Below are positions 54,115 to 63,077 of a stretch of 64,000 nucleotides of DNA, in pieces. Both the position numbers and the translations under genes were made by a program. Position 1 is the stretch's first letter. Each line of letters starts with the position of its first letter. The notes under the pieces are model-generated. The model did no database searches, was not told the DNA's origin, and was given only the letters and a program-made list of their open reading frames with translations. Origin of the DNA: Pseudoalteromonas galatheae (GTDB taxonomy: Bacteria; Pseudomonadota; Gammaproteobacteria; Enterobacterales; Alteromonadaceae); NCBI RefSeq assembly GCF_005886105.2, contig NZ_PNCO02000002.1:310001-374000 (forward strand). Reading direction: 5' to 3'.

Positions 54115-55002
54115 ATGATGGCCTCAACAAAGCTGATTTTGACTTTTATATTACTAACGTCATACAGCATCTGTGCAAGCGATCTGGTGCGCTATAACAT
54201 CTCTAAAGAATTTGCTGATCCTAAACAAGACTACTACATCGCGTTGTTAAGACTGGCTTTAAATAAGAGCCGTGATAAATATGGCGCTTACCAACTAAGT
54301 GAAAACTCGTTCGATCATACTCCACAAGGACGCACCTTGGAGATTGTTGAACAAGGGAAGCTCTTAGATGTTCACTGGAGTATGACGTCAATCAAGAGGG
54401 AAAAGAGTTTAGCCACGATATATGTGCCGCTATTAAAAGGGATGATGGGCGCGCGTTTATTTCTTATCCACAAAGATACTGAAGAACGACTCTCTCAACT
54501 AAATTCGCCAGCCCAATTAATGAGTTTCACGCTAGGCAGCGGTATTGACTGGCCCGATACCTCAATCTATGAGAAAAACGGCTTTATTGTCGTTACCAGT
54601 AAAGCCTCCTTATTACCAGACATGCTACAAGAGAAACGCTTTGATCTCTTCCCTCGCGCACTTCATGAACCGTGGACTGAGTTACTAAGCATGAATAGTA
54701 CCGTAGTAGAGTCCAGATTTGCGTTTTGCTATCCCACTGCCATGTACTTTTTCGTCAATAAAAATAACCGTCGGCTCAAGGAGCGCCTCTCTTATGGACT
54801 GAATAAAGCCATAGAGGATGGCTCATTTGATAAGCTGTTTTTCGGTCACCCAATTACCCGTGAAGCCATTACAAAAGCAAAATTTGACGATAGAAAAGCA
54901 TTAAAACTTCAAAACCCAAACTTGAGTGGTCATACAAGGGATATTCTGTTTAACTCCAAATATACTTGGCAACCTATCCACCAGTGTATATCACCCAACT
55001 AG
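54115..55002 (+). CDS. Periplasmic solute-binding-like protein
   Basis: The product has 295 residues with a signal peptide (about 1-21, ending CASD). The two-lobed layout resembles family-3 binding proteins: DYYIALLRLALNKSRDKYGA, TSIKREKSLATIYVPLLKG, ERLSQLNSPAQLMSFTLGSG, and a late lobe MYFFVNKNNRRLKERLSYGL. No ABC permease is adjacent. GAGGG precedes the first of two ATGs. The second MITE-like copy lies directly downstream. Confidence 0.75.
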   Translation: MMASTKLILTFILLTSYSICASDLVRYNISKEFADPKQDYYIALLRLALNKSRDKYGAYQLSENSFDHTPQGRTLEIVEQGKLLDVHWSMTSIKREKSLATIYVPLLKGMMGARLFLIHKDTEERLSQLNSPAQLMSFTLGSGIDWPDTSIYEKNGFIVVTSKASLLPDMLQEKRFDLFPRALHEPWTELLSMNSTVVESRFAFCYPTAMYFFVNKNNRRLKERLSYGLNKAIEDGSFDKLFFGHPITREAITKAKFDDRKALKLQNPNLSGHTRDILFNSKYTWQPIHQCISPN

Positions 55003-55055
55003 GGCTTATCCTGAGTGACAAACTGTTGAAACGAGAGCTATTAGTTTTGTTAGCT

Positions 55056-55294
55056 TGACCTGATCCTTGGATAAGGAATCAGCTAACTCGTTGTGTTTAA
55101 TACTCACTTTAACTTCTACTCTTGTCCAGCTTGAGAGTTTTAGAGGTAATACCGCGCCCTGCTCTCGCTAAGGAAGCTACTTCCTGTCAGCAAGGCAAAT
55201 TTACGCATCAATAGTTGTCTAAAGGAAGGAAGTTCAACGCGGCTAGCGCTAAAATTGGTAGCTAGTAAGGCGGTAATTATAGAGTTTCAGGTTA
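55056..55294. repeat. MITE-like interspersed repeat, copy 2
   Basis: Aligns with 16099-16343 over its length (roughly 70 percent by eye). The ends again form a short imperfect inverted repeat (TGACCTGA at the left, TTCAGGTTA at the right). It begins 53 bp after a stop codon, like copy 1. The surrounding 55003-55466 contains no supported gene. Confidence 0.78.
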
Positions 55295-55466
55295 CTTAGG
55301 GCTTGGATGGGATTCAAAAGCTAACAACTCAGTCGCTCTTCAAAAGCTCCTCCTTATCCAGCTGTTGGTTCTTTTTTGGGTAATGGCTACCTACGTTTTG
55401 CTAGCCAAAATTTTCAGTTAGAATAAATCCATTGCCAGCAAATAAAAAATAAAGAAGGGCATTGTC

Positions 55467-56060
55467 TTGATCAATATTCCACCTAATATCCCGCGCTCAA
55501 ACAGCCCTTTCGGTCGAAAGCTTGGAAACTTAATGCTCAAAGCGATGGGATGGAAGATAGTTGGCACCTTTCCAAGTGAAAACAAATTCGTAGCAGCCGT
55601 CGCGCCACATACATCAAATTGGGACTTTTTTATTGGCATCGCCGTCAAGCTTTCACTTGATGTTGAAATTCGTTTTCTAGGTAAGCACACCATTTTCATC
55701 CCCCCATTCGGCTGGTTATTACGCAAGTTGGGCGGTATTCCAGTTAGGCGAGATACACCTCATGGTATGGTCACGCAGGTTCGCGATATCTTCAATGCCA
55801 ACGAAAAATTGATTTTGGGCTTGGCCCCTGAGGGAACTCGTAAATACACCCCAGAATGGAAAAAAGGTTTTATCCATATCGCACAATCTGCCGAAGTCCC
55901 CATTGTACCTATGGCAATAGACTATCGGAGTAAAACTTTTGTAGTTATGCCTGCAATTGACAATGCTGCAGAGCTCAGCCCTGATCAATTACTTAACCAA
56001 GTTAAACAACAATTTTCAAAACGAATGGCAAAATACCCAGAACATGCATCGGGGCTATGA
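55467..56060 (+). CDS. 1-acyl-sn-glycerol-3-phosphate acyltransferase-like protein
   Basis: The product has 197 residues. The acyltransferase motif HX4D is HTSNWD, followed by FGWLLRKLGGIPVRR and the acceptor motif APEGTRKYTPEWKKG. The enzyme would acylate a lysophospholipid or related acceptor at the inner membrane. The TTG at 55467, with GAAGGG eight bases upstream, is the most credible start; the first ATG in frame is too far inside. No operon partner is seen. Confidence 0.85.
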   Translation: MINIPPNIPRSNSPFGRKLGNLMLKAMGWKIVGTFPSENKFVAAVAPHTSNWDFFIGIAVKLSLDVEIRFLGKHTIFIPPFGWLLRKLGGIPVRRDTPHGMVTQVRDIFNANEKLILGLAPEGTRKYTPEWKKGFIHIAQSAEVPIVPMAIDYRSKTFVVMPAIDNAAELSPDQLLNQVKQQFSKRMAKYPEHASGL

Positions 56061-56394
56061 ATAAAATCGTTAGCTAAGGCAATAAACTTTAAATATGTAA
56101 ATCAAACAGATGGAAGCTAACGGATAAATAATGTTATTTATAGAAAAAATAAAATTAATCTAATCAATTGGTTTTGAATAATTTAGTCTAGTTACATTGG
56201 TGTGACAACTATACTACGTAGCACACTTAATCACACTACATTGTAAAGATTTGTTAATGTGATTTATATATGTATATCATGAAGATATTTAACTTTAGCA
56301 AATCAAAATGAAAACTTTTAGTAAATTAAAAGTTGATCATAAACCCTCATCATGAATAGTATTTCACCACTTATTAACGTATTCGTGGTGAATT
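56061..56394. other. 334-bp AT-rich intergenic region
   Basis: This sits between the acyltransferase and the metzincin pair and must hold the promoter of the latter. Runs of A and T, including an ATATATGTATAT segment near 56265, are the only features; no ORF or strong hairpin was seen. Confidence 0.55.
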
Positions 56395-57099
56395 ATGCGA
56401 TGGTTCATTGTTGCATTACTTGTTGGTTTTATTGGAGTAGCTTTTTGGAAAATGATGCCAGAAGCTCAGTTCCCATATGCAAATATAATTCAAGTTTCAA
56501 ACAACTCGGAAGATGAGCTTAAGACAAGGCCTACGCTTGATACCCTCGAGCTTGCTCCTAAGCAAGCTGTCATCGCAGCGGCACCGCCAATACAAAAAAG
56601 CAACGACTTTTACGCTGTGAATAAAGTATCGACGCAAGCAAAAGCAGTGCTTTCAGCCGCAAAGGTTTTACCACAGGACCTAAACAATGAAGCTTATATT
56701 GAATTTGATTTACCGACACTCAGAAAATTAGAAGGTGGCGACAACTTTGAATTGCTTATTCCGCAAACACAAGAGTCATTTGTAGCAGAGGTGACTGGTA
56801 TATCTCTGGCGGGAAACGGCGACAAAAGCGTATTCGGTAAAGTAACTGGTGCTGATGGTCGCTTCCATACTACCGTTTTAACTGTGGGCAAAGACGCCGT
56901 ATATGGCCAGCTCACGGCACCAAGTGGCAACTATGTATTTGAATCAAAAGACCAATATGGTTGGATTGCGGCAAAGCGAGACCTTTACCGCTCCCATAAA
57001 GAAGAAGAACTGCATCCACATGATAGCCATGATGAAACAGAACATCACTCAGTTTCTGTGAAGGAAGATATTTTTCAACCCAAAAGTAACGTTAATTAA
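56395..57099 (+). CDS. Membrane-anchored protein resembling a detached metzincin pro-domain
   Basis: The product has 234 residues. One N-terminal hydrophobic segment (MRWFIVALLVGFIGVAFWKM) anchors it. The middle (about 95-195) has the beta-rich layout of reprolysin-type pro-domains: YIEFDLPTLRKLEGGDNFEL, SVFGKVTGADGRFHTTVLTV and GNYVFESKDQYGWIAAKRDL. The tail is rich in His and acidic residues (HKEEELHPHDSHDETEHHS), a plausible zinc binder. It lies 15 bp upstream of the protease gene. That it chaperones or inhibits the protease is inference. Confidence 0.65.
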   Translation: MRWFIVALLVGFIGVAFWKMMPEAQFPYANIIQVSNNSEDELKTRPTLDTLELAPKQAVIAAAPPIQKSNDFYAVNKVSTQAKAVLSAAKVLPQDLNNEAYIEFDLPTLRKLEGGDNFELLIPQTQESFVAEVTGISLAGNGDKSVFGKVTGADGRFHTTVLTVGKDAVYGQLTAPSGNYVFESKDQYGWIAAKRDLYRSHKEEELHPHDSHDETEHHSVSVKEDIFQPKSNVN

Positions 57100-57114
57100 A
57101 AGAAAGGAAAAACA

Positions 57115-57855
57115 ATGAATACAACAGTAAAGGCAGCGTCGCTGGCAACAGCGCTCGCACTATCTGCAAGTGCATCAGCAGTCACCATTGATATCGGTAT
57201 TCTTTATACTGATCAATCAGCAGCAGCTACATCAAACATTAATACTAAAATCAATCAGCTGATTGCATTTACAAATCAAGTTTACAGCCAAAATGGTATC
57301 GACTTGCAGCTACGTCTTGCTGGTACCGAAAATCTAGGTAATCATAATATTACTCCAACCAGTGCATGGTTAAACAGCATTACTAACAGTAATTATGTAG
57401 CTAACCTACGCAACACTTGGCGTGCAGATATGGTTGCTGTACTTGGTACAGGTGAGCGCAATGGTAACTACATTACATGTGGTCTAGCTTGGGTAGGTCA
57501 AGGTAGCAATGGTAATTTATATTCAAGTATGAACAACCGCATGTTCAGCATTACAGGTATCGATTGTGGTGCAACAACATTTGTTCATGAACTTGGTCAC
57601 AACCAAGGCCTTACACACTCTCGTAAGCAAGGTGATACCAGCGGTGGTGTTTACGTTGATGGTATGGGCCACGGTGTTCAAGACAATTTCGCAAGTATCA
57701 TGGCTTATCCACATGTATTTGGTAGCGCAACACAGTATGACTATTTTTCTAACCCAAACTGGTCTCTCGGCGGCGTGCCTTATGGTGTAGTTGGCCAATC
57801 ATATGCTTGGAAAACGGTGGATGCGACTAAAACAAGCATCGCAAACTTCAAGTAG
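57115..57855 (+). CDS. Secreted metzincin metalloprotease
   Basis: The product has 246 residues with a signal peptide (about 1-22, SASASA). The zinc motif HELGHNQGLTH gives His158, Glu159, His162 and His168 (HExxHxxGxxH), and the Met-turn is SIMAYP (Met196). The short mature enzyme starts directly with the catalytic fold (TIDIGILYTDQSAAATSNIN), with no pro-domain of its own, unlike most reprolysin-like enzymes. Two Cys (CGLAW and GIDCGATT) could form a disulphide. AAAGGAA precedes the ATG. Terminator follows. Confidence 0.92.
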   Translation: MNTTVKAASLATALALSASASAVTIDIGILYTDQSAAATSNINTKINQLIAFTNQVYSQNGIDLQLRLAGTENLGNHNITPTSAWLNSITNSNYVANLRNTWRADMVAVLGTGERNGNYITCGLAWVGQGSNGNLYSSMNNRMFSITGIDCGATTFVHELGHNQGLTHSRKQGDTSGGVYVDGMGHGVQDNFASIMAYPHVFGSATQYDYFSNPNWSLGGVPYGVVGQSYAWKTVDATKTSIANFK

Positions 57856-57890
57856 TTGCTATACGTTCAAGTTTCAAACTAAAACACACC

Positions 57891-57918
57891 AAAACCCGCG
57901 ATCTTAGCGGGTTTTTTT
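57891..57918 (+). terminator. Terminator of the metzincin gene
   Basis: AACCCGC, 7-nt loop, GCGGGTT followed by a T-run; the facing tesA gene ends at 57932. Confidence 0.9.
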
Positions 57919-57931
57919 GTGCGATATATAC

Positions 57932-58552
57932 TTATTTTGCTAGCCATTTATTGATTTCTTCGTACATAAAGTCACGAATAAGGGGTTGTGCTTCTTTATT
58001 TGGGTGTAGGTTATCGCTTTGCATTAATTCCGGTTTGTCCGCCACTTCTAGCATAAAGTAAGGCATAAGATAGCTATTGGTTTGCTCAGTTACTTGTTGG
58101 TAGCTTTCGGTAAACATACTGGTATAACGAGGACCTAAGTTCGGAGGAATTTGTATTTCCATTACGGCAACGTTAGCACCTACTTGTTGGCTAGATTGCA
58201 CTAGTTGTGTGAGATTTGCCTTCAACCTTTTTATAGGAAAGCCGCGCAAGCCATCATTACCACCCAATTCGATTAATACATGAGTAGGCGAAATCGTTTT
58301 CAATTGCTGACTTATTTTTGCCACAGCATTACCTGTGGTTTGACCGCTAACGCTAACATTGATAATTTCGATCGGATTTTGTTCTGTTTCGTATTTATTT
58401 TGTAACAATTTAACCCAACCATCATCTTGTTTCAGGCCATAAGCGGCGCTTAAGCTATCACCAACTATCATGAGTTTTTGCTTGGCATTTGCGCTTAATG
58501 GCGCCATTACAATAACAAGTATGAACAACAACTTTAGGAAATAGTACTTCAT
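57932..58552 (-). CDS. tesA: Acyl-CoA thioesterase I / protease I / lysophospholipase L1
   Basis: The product has 206 residues with a signal peptide, placing it in the periplasm. SGNH hydrolase blocks: GDSLSAAYG (Ser33), SVSGQTTGN (Gly), ELGGNDGLRG (Asn) and DNLHPN (Asp/His). It hydrolyses acyl thioesters and lysophospholipids. It diverges from ybbA, as in E. coli. The two start codons overlap (CATG at 58550-58553), leaving no space for promoters between the genes. Only a weak ribosome site is visible. Confidence 0.95.
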   Translation of the reverse strand: MKYYFLKLLFILVIVMAPLSANAKQKLMIVGDSLSAAYGLKQDDGWVKLLQNKYETEQNPIEIINVSVSGQTTGNAVAKISQQLKTISPTHVLIELGGNDGLRGFPIKRLKANLTQLVQSSQQVGANVAVMEIQIPPNLGPRYTSMFTESYQQVTEQTNSYLMPYFMLEVADKPELMQSDNLHPNKEAQPLIRDFMYEEINKWLAK

Positions 58553-59264
58553 GTCAGTGCTTTCTCAGTTAAATATGATCCAAGTAAAAGGCCTTACTAA
58601 ACAGGTCTCTACCGTCGAAGGTAATCTCACTATCCTTAGTGATATCGATTTCACTGTCAAGTCAGGAGAGTCCGTGGCTATCGTTGGCGCTTCTGGCTCT
58701 GGTAAGTCAACCTTACTTAGTTTACTTGCCGGCTTAGATATCGCATCCAAAGGAGAAGTTCACTTAGATGGCGAATCATTGCAAAAAATGGATGAAGAAG
58801 CTCGAGCTCAGCTGCGAGCAGAAAAAGTCGGCTTCGTATTTCAGTCATTTATGCTAGTGCAGAGCTTAACGGCACTTGAAAATGTGATGCTTCCTGCTGA
58901 ATTAGCTGGGGACAAAGGTGCAAAAAATCAAGCAACAGAGTTATTAGAAAAGGTTGGCTTGTCTCATCGTCTTACGCACTATCCCTCACAACTTTCGGGT
59001 GGCGAACAGCAACGAGTGGCCATAGCCCGAGCTTTTGTTGGCAAACCCAAAATCTTATTCGCCGACGAACCATCGGCCAATTTAGACAGTAAAAACGGCC
59101 ATCTTATCGAACGTTTACTGTTTGACCTAAACAAAGAGAATGGCACCACTTTAGTGCTCGTTACTCATGATGAGCAACTCGCCCAACAGTGTGACCGCAT
59201 TATTCATATTGAAGCTGGGAAACTAGAAGTAATAAAACAAGGAGCAGCAGTCAATGTGGTTTAA
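58551..59264 (+). CDS. ybbA: ABC transporter ATP-binding protein YbbA
   Basis: The product has 237 residues. Walker A GASGSGKST, Q-loop FQSFMLVQSL, signature LSGGEQQRVAIARAF and Walker B ILFADEPSANLD are all intact. It belongs to the LolD/MacB-type group that pairs with FtsX-like permeases. ATG at 58551 overlaps the tesA start; an internal ATG at 58575 is possible but has no ribosome site. The gene overlaps ybbP by 11 bp. Confidence 0.94.
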   Translation: MSVLSQLNMIQVKGLTKQVSTVEGNLTILSDIDFTVKSGESVAIVGASGSGKSTLLSLLAGLDIASKGEVHLDGESLQKMDEEARAQLRAEKVGFVFQSFMLVQSLTALENVMLPAELAGDKGAKNQATELLEKVGLSHRLTHYPSQLSGGEQQRVAIARAFVGKPKILFADEPSANLDSKNGHLIERLLFDLNKENGTTLVLVTHDEQLAQQCDRIIHIEAGKLEVIKQGAAVNVV

Positions 59265-61755
59265 GTTAGCACTTACTTTATTCTCTAGGGAGTTTAGACG
59301 AGGCGAGCTAACCATCATTTTAGCTGCAATTGCGCTTGCAGTATTGACTGTGTTTAGCTTGTCTTCCATTACTGAGCGGATCCGGTTGAACATAGAACAA
59401 AAGTCCGCTGATTTTATCGCTGCTGATAGGCGGCTTTCAAGCAACCATGATTTTGACGACAGAGTATTAACTACAGCACGAGAATTTGGCTTAAATACCG
59501 CCAAGCAAGTTTACTTTGACTCTATGTTATTTGCCAACGATGAGTTAATACTTGGCTCATTAAAAGCCGTAACAGAGACATACCCGCTTAGAGGCAAGCT
59601 TACTTTAAGAGACAGCTTAGAGGGCGAGAATTACCAAATACAAGCTGCCCCAAAGAAGGGCAATGTATGGCTTAGCGAAGGCCTCTTTTACTCACTAGGC
59701 CTAAAAATTGGTGATGAAGTAGAAATAGGGGCAGGGCAATTTACCGTGAGCAAGGTGCTCATTAACGAGCCTGATGCGCCTTTCTTTTCGCTGGCGGGTA
59801 ACAAACGCGTTCTCATCAATTATGATGATATTCCGGTGACTAAAGCCATTCAACCCGGTAGTCGGGTATTTTATCGCCTACTATTTTCGGGCTCAGAGCA
59901 ACAATTGGGAGAGTATTACACTTGGCTCAAGCCGCAACTCAAAAGCAATCAATCTTGGCAGGGAATAAAAGACAGACAATCACCTTTAGGTGAAAACTTA
60001 GCTCGCTCAGAGAGCTTTTTGCTCCTTGCTGGGCTTTTTGGGATCATGCTTGCTGCTGTGGCGATGGCGGTATCTGCAAAGCGCTATTGTGAACGTCAAT
60101 ATGACCCCGTCGCCATGATGAAAACACTCGGCGGTAGCCGAAAAACTATTCGCCGAATTTATCTTTTACATCTCTCTTTAGTGACCTTTTTCTCTGTTGT
60201 GGTTGGTCTCGTCATTGGTTATGGACTGCAAAATGTTGGTGCCTCTTACCTAATTAACTTTATGGATACAGCTTTGCCAGAAGCAGGGTTTAGGCCTTGG
60301 CTGCTGAGCATTGCCGTGGGTGTGGTGTGCGCCATGATGTTTTCACTGAAACCACTATTAGATTTGTTTGATATCCCGCCGCTACGCGTCCTAAGACGCA
60401 ACCTTGGAGATACCATCGCGATTAGTCGAATTCATATGGCACTCTCAGTTTTAACTATCTTTGGATTGATGTGGTTATTTAGTCGTGACATTAAGATCAC
60501 CGCGATTTTATTCGGCGCAACCTTGCTACTGATGGTCGTGTTGTACGTGATCTCACGACTATTATTTTCAGCGGGTAGGAAACTGGGGTTGAGCCCAGGC
60601 TCAAGTTGGTCTCTTGCCATTGCTACACTACAAAAGCGTGCTAATGCAAATGCGGTACAGCTCATTAGCTTTGCCCTTGCTATCAAATTAATGTTGTTTT
60701 TAGTGGTGCTAAAAAATGACATGATCTCAGATTGGCAGATGCAAGTGCCAGAAGACGCGCCCAATGCGTTTTTTATCAACATCACGGAGCAAGAAATTCA
60801 GCCAATGCAAAGCAAACTCGATGAAAGTGGCATCAAACATGAACATTTTTATCCCGTATTTTTGGGTCGTGTCAACGCGTTAAATGGTGAAGAGTTTGCA
60901 CGCCGAGTCTCACTGCAAGAAGGTGAAGAAAAAGACGAAGATGCTCGTGATGGGGTAGGGCGTGAGCTCAATCTTACTTGGTTAGATGAATTGCCAGCGG
61001 GCAATGAAGTAGTCGATGGCAAGTGGTTTGATGACTCTGATGCGCTTCAAGTTTCCGTTGCTCAGGGGCTTGCAGAGCGAGTAGGAATAAAAGTGGGGGA
61101 CACGCTTAGCTTCCTAATCAATAGTCAAACACTTGAAGCTAAAGTGACGAGTTTACGTAGTGTCAACTGGGGGTCGCTGAAGCCTAATTTTGTGATGATA
61201 TTTAATGATAAAATCGTCGGCCAATTCCCAGTGACTTACTTTACTGCCGCGAAGCTTGAAACAACCGACACTAAGGTGATTAGTCAATTCTTGAAAGCGT
61301 ATCCAACAATTAGCATGATAGATATTCAGAGCCAGCTTAAACAGGCACAGTCGATGATTTCTCAAGTCTCATTGGCGATTAGCTTTGTGCTGAGTATTGT
61401 ACTTATCAGTGGCTCTTTGGTACTAATTTCTCAGGTTCAGGCAAGCCTCGCCGAACGTATGCAGGAAATCGTTATTTTACGTACGCTCGGTGCTAAAGGT
61501 CGTTTAATAAAGCTCGCCACGCTTTATGAGTTTTTATTACTTGGCGGATTGGCAGGGCTGGTGGCTGCTGTGGTCAGTGATATTGCACTTTTTGTGATCC
61601 AAGTTCAAACGTTTGATGTGGATGGTCGCTTTCACCCTTATATTTGGCTGTTAGGGCCAGCCACAGGCGCAGCGTTCGTTGCCGTGATTGGTTACTTTAT
61701 GGTGTCGAACACCATGAAACAAAACACGCAAGGGCTACTACGCAAACTCGCATAA
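59254..61755 (+). CDS. ybbP: FtsX-like ABC permease YbbP
   Basis: The product has 833 residues; FtsX/MacB-type permease with four-helix blocks on each side of large periplasmic domains. MWFKLALTLFSREFRRGELT is the expected start, and repeated FtsX cores are seen (GLFGIMLAAVAMAVSAKRYC with MMKTLGGSRKTIRR; and SLVLISQVQASLAERMQEIV with LRTLGAKGRLIK). AAGGAG lies upstream within ybbA. With YbbA it forms a transporter of uncertain substrate, linked to lipid or thioesterase functions by proximity to tesA. Confidence 0.94.
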   Translation: MWFKLALTLFSREFRRGELTIILAAIALAVLTVFSLSSITERIRLNIEQKSADFIAADRRLSSNHDFDDRVLTTAREFGLNTAKQVYFDSMLFANDELILGSLKAVTETYPLRGKLTLRDSLEGENYQIQAAPKKGNVWLSEGLFYSLGLKIGDEVEIGAGQFTVSKVLINEPDAPFFSLAGNKRVLINYDDIPVTKAIQPGSRVFYRLLFSGSEQQLGEYYTWLKPQLKSNQSWQGIKDRQSPLGENLARSESFLLLAGLFGIMLAAVAMAVSAKRYCERQYDPVAMMKTLGGSRKTIRRIYLLHLSLVTFFSVVVGLVIGYGLQNVGASYLINFMDTALPEAGFRPWLLSIAVGVVCAMMFSLKPLLDLFDIPPLRVLRRNLGDTIAISRIHMALSVLTIFGLMWLFSRDIKITAILFGATLLLMVVLYVISRLLFSAGRKLGLSPGSSWSLAIATLQKRANANAVQLISFALAIKLMLFLVVLKNDMISDWQMQVPEDAPNAFFINITEQEIQPMQSKLDESGIKHEHFYPVFLGRVNALNGEEFARRVSLQEGEEKDEDARDGVGRELNLTWLDELPAGNEVVDGKWFDDSDALQVSVAQGLAERVGIKVGDTLSFLINSQTLEAKVTSLRSVNWGSLKPNFVMIFNDKIVGQFPVTYFTAAKLETTDTKVISQFLKAYPTISMIDIQSQLKQAQSMISQVSLAISFVLSIVLISGSLVLISQVQASLAERMQEIVILRTLGAKGRLIKLATLYEFLLLGGLAGLVAAVVSDIALFVIQVQTFDVDGRFHPYIWLLGPATGAAFVAVIGYFMVSNTMKQNTQGLLRKLA

Positions 61756-61774
61756 AGCACTTGTCAGGCTTAAA

Positions 61775-61807
61775 AAGTGGCTCACTGTTTTCATCGGTGA
61801 GCCACTT
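61775..61807. other. 11-bp hairpin between ybbP and the HAD gene
   Basis: AAGTGGCTCAC pairs with GTGAGCCACTT around an 11-nt loop. No T-run follows on the + strand; function unknown (possible weak terminator or mRNA stabiliser). Confidence 0.6.
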
Positions 61808-61915
61808 ATCTCGCAAAAGCAAAACTCCATCGCCTTGATCTTTACAAACTTCAATTACGTACCTACCTTTAAGTAGGGCTACGCAGTACATATGCGAAAC
61901 CAAAGGATATTAAAA

Positions 61916-62533
61916 ATGGATAGGATACCGGTTAAAGGCATCATTTTTGACCTAGATGGCACCCTAGTGACATCTGAACTCGATTTTTCACTTATTCGGG
62001 CACAAATAGGCTGTCCGGTGGGACAAGACTTACTCAGCTTTATCAGTGCATTACCTTCACCTTACATGCGTGAAGAAGCTATGAACATCGTCCACCAGCA
62101 TGAGTTGTGTGATGCACAGCACTGTGATGTTATTCCTGGAGTTAAGGAGTGTATTGCACAACTTTCGAGAATGGGAATTCCACTAGCCGTTGTGACCCGA
62201 AACTTTGCAAAAGCGGCGCGATTGAAGCTTAAAACAGCGGGGTTGCCAATCCCATTGATTTTAACGAGGGATGACGCGCCAGCCAAACCAGACCCTGCCG
62301 CACTGCTGCAAGTTGCTCAGACCTGGCAAGTGCCACCTTATCAATGTGTTTATGTTGGCGATTACCTCTACGATATAGAGGCGGCACATAACGCCAATAT
62401 GCCGTCATGCTTGTTTGCCCCCAATGACAAACCTCACTACGCAGAGCAAGCAGATGTCGTCATTAGTCACTTTGCTGAGTTAGTTGATGCGCTGTACACG
62501 CTAGACATGAGAAGACACCGCTACTTAGCCTAG
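61916..62533 (+). CDS. HAD-superfamily hydrolase (phosphatase-like)
   Basis: The product has 205 residues. Motif I is IIFDLDGTLVTSELDFSLIR with the two catalytic Asp, motif II PLAVVTRNFAKAARL, motif III AKPDPAALLQVAQ and motif IV YVGDYLYDIEAAHNANM. It is a small phosphoglycolate-phosphatase-like enzyme; substrate unknown. ATG at 61916 with AAGGA eight bases upstream is preferred over the longer frame. Confidence 0.92.
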   Translation: MDRIPVKGIIFDLDGTLVTSELDFSLIRAQIGCPVGQDLLSFISALPSPYMREEAMNIVHQHELCDAQHCDVIPGVKECIAQLSRMGIPLAVVTRNFAKAARLKLKTAGLPIPLILTRDDAPAKPDPAALLQVAQTWQVPPYQCVYVGDYLYDIEAAHNANMPSCLFAPNDKPHYAEQADVVISHFAELVDALYTLDMRRHRYLA

Positions 62534-62552
62534 CGCAATAACATTGAAGCTA

Positions 62553-62933
62553 TCAGTTATGTGTTATTTGGTAGTTTGCTTTTTTGCCTTCAGTTGACTC
62601 AAATGATCCTTTGTCACCCACAGCGATATTGTCAACGTCGCTTTGTACCACGGTAAAATTGCTCTGTGCTTTCCCGTGCTTAAAACGGCCGCTGTGCATC
62701 AATACAATTTTACCTTGTTGTCCAGAAAAACAACCTGTTACAGCCTCAAAGCCATTAAATTCAACATCTCCTGCTTCGGTGTAATGAAGTAGATAATAAA
62801 CTTCGCTACTGCCTTCAATCTCGCCTTCATAACTGAGGCTCACCACGGCTTTTGAGAGTTTAGCTCCATCATCAAATTGTTTTTCTGTGGTTTCTTGCCA
62901 ATTGATAATTTCGTACACACCTGTTAGTTGCAT
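62553..62933 (-). CDS. DUF3224-family protein
   Basis: The product has 126 residues. It forms a lipocalin-like beta barrel with family blocks GAKLSKAVVSLSYEGEIEGS and GFEAVTGCFSGQQGKIVLMH, then FTVVQSDVDNIAVGDKGSFE. No signal peptide. It is divergent from the AraC gene, with 144 bp between their starts. AAGGGA precedes the ATG. Function unknown. Confidence 0.88.
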   Translation of the reverse strand: MQLTGVYEIINWQETTEKQFDDGAKLSKAVVSLSYEGEIEGSSEVYYLLHYTEAGDVEFNGFEAVTGCFSGQQGKIVLMHSGRFKHGKAQSNFTVVQSDVDNIAVGDKGSFESTEGKKANYQITHN

Positions 62934-63077
62934 CGTTTATCCCTTAATTTTATAGTGGAAAAGTTTGACCTTGCTCTGCAGTTTTATGCAGCTTGTTTTA
63001 AATCTAGCACGCGATTTCAAATTGGTATTGTAAAAACGCGACAACAAGCGAAGAGCTTTATCCATAACAAGGCAGCG

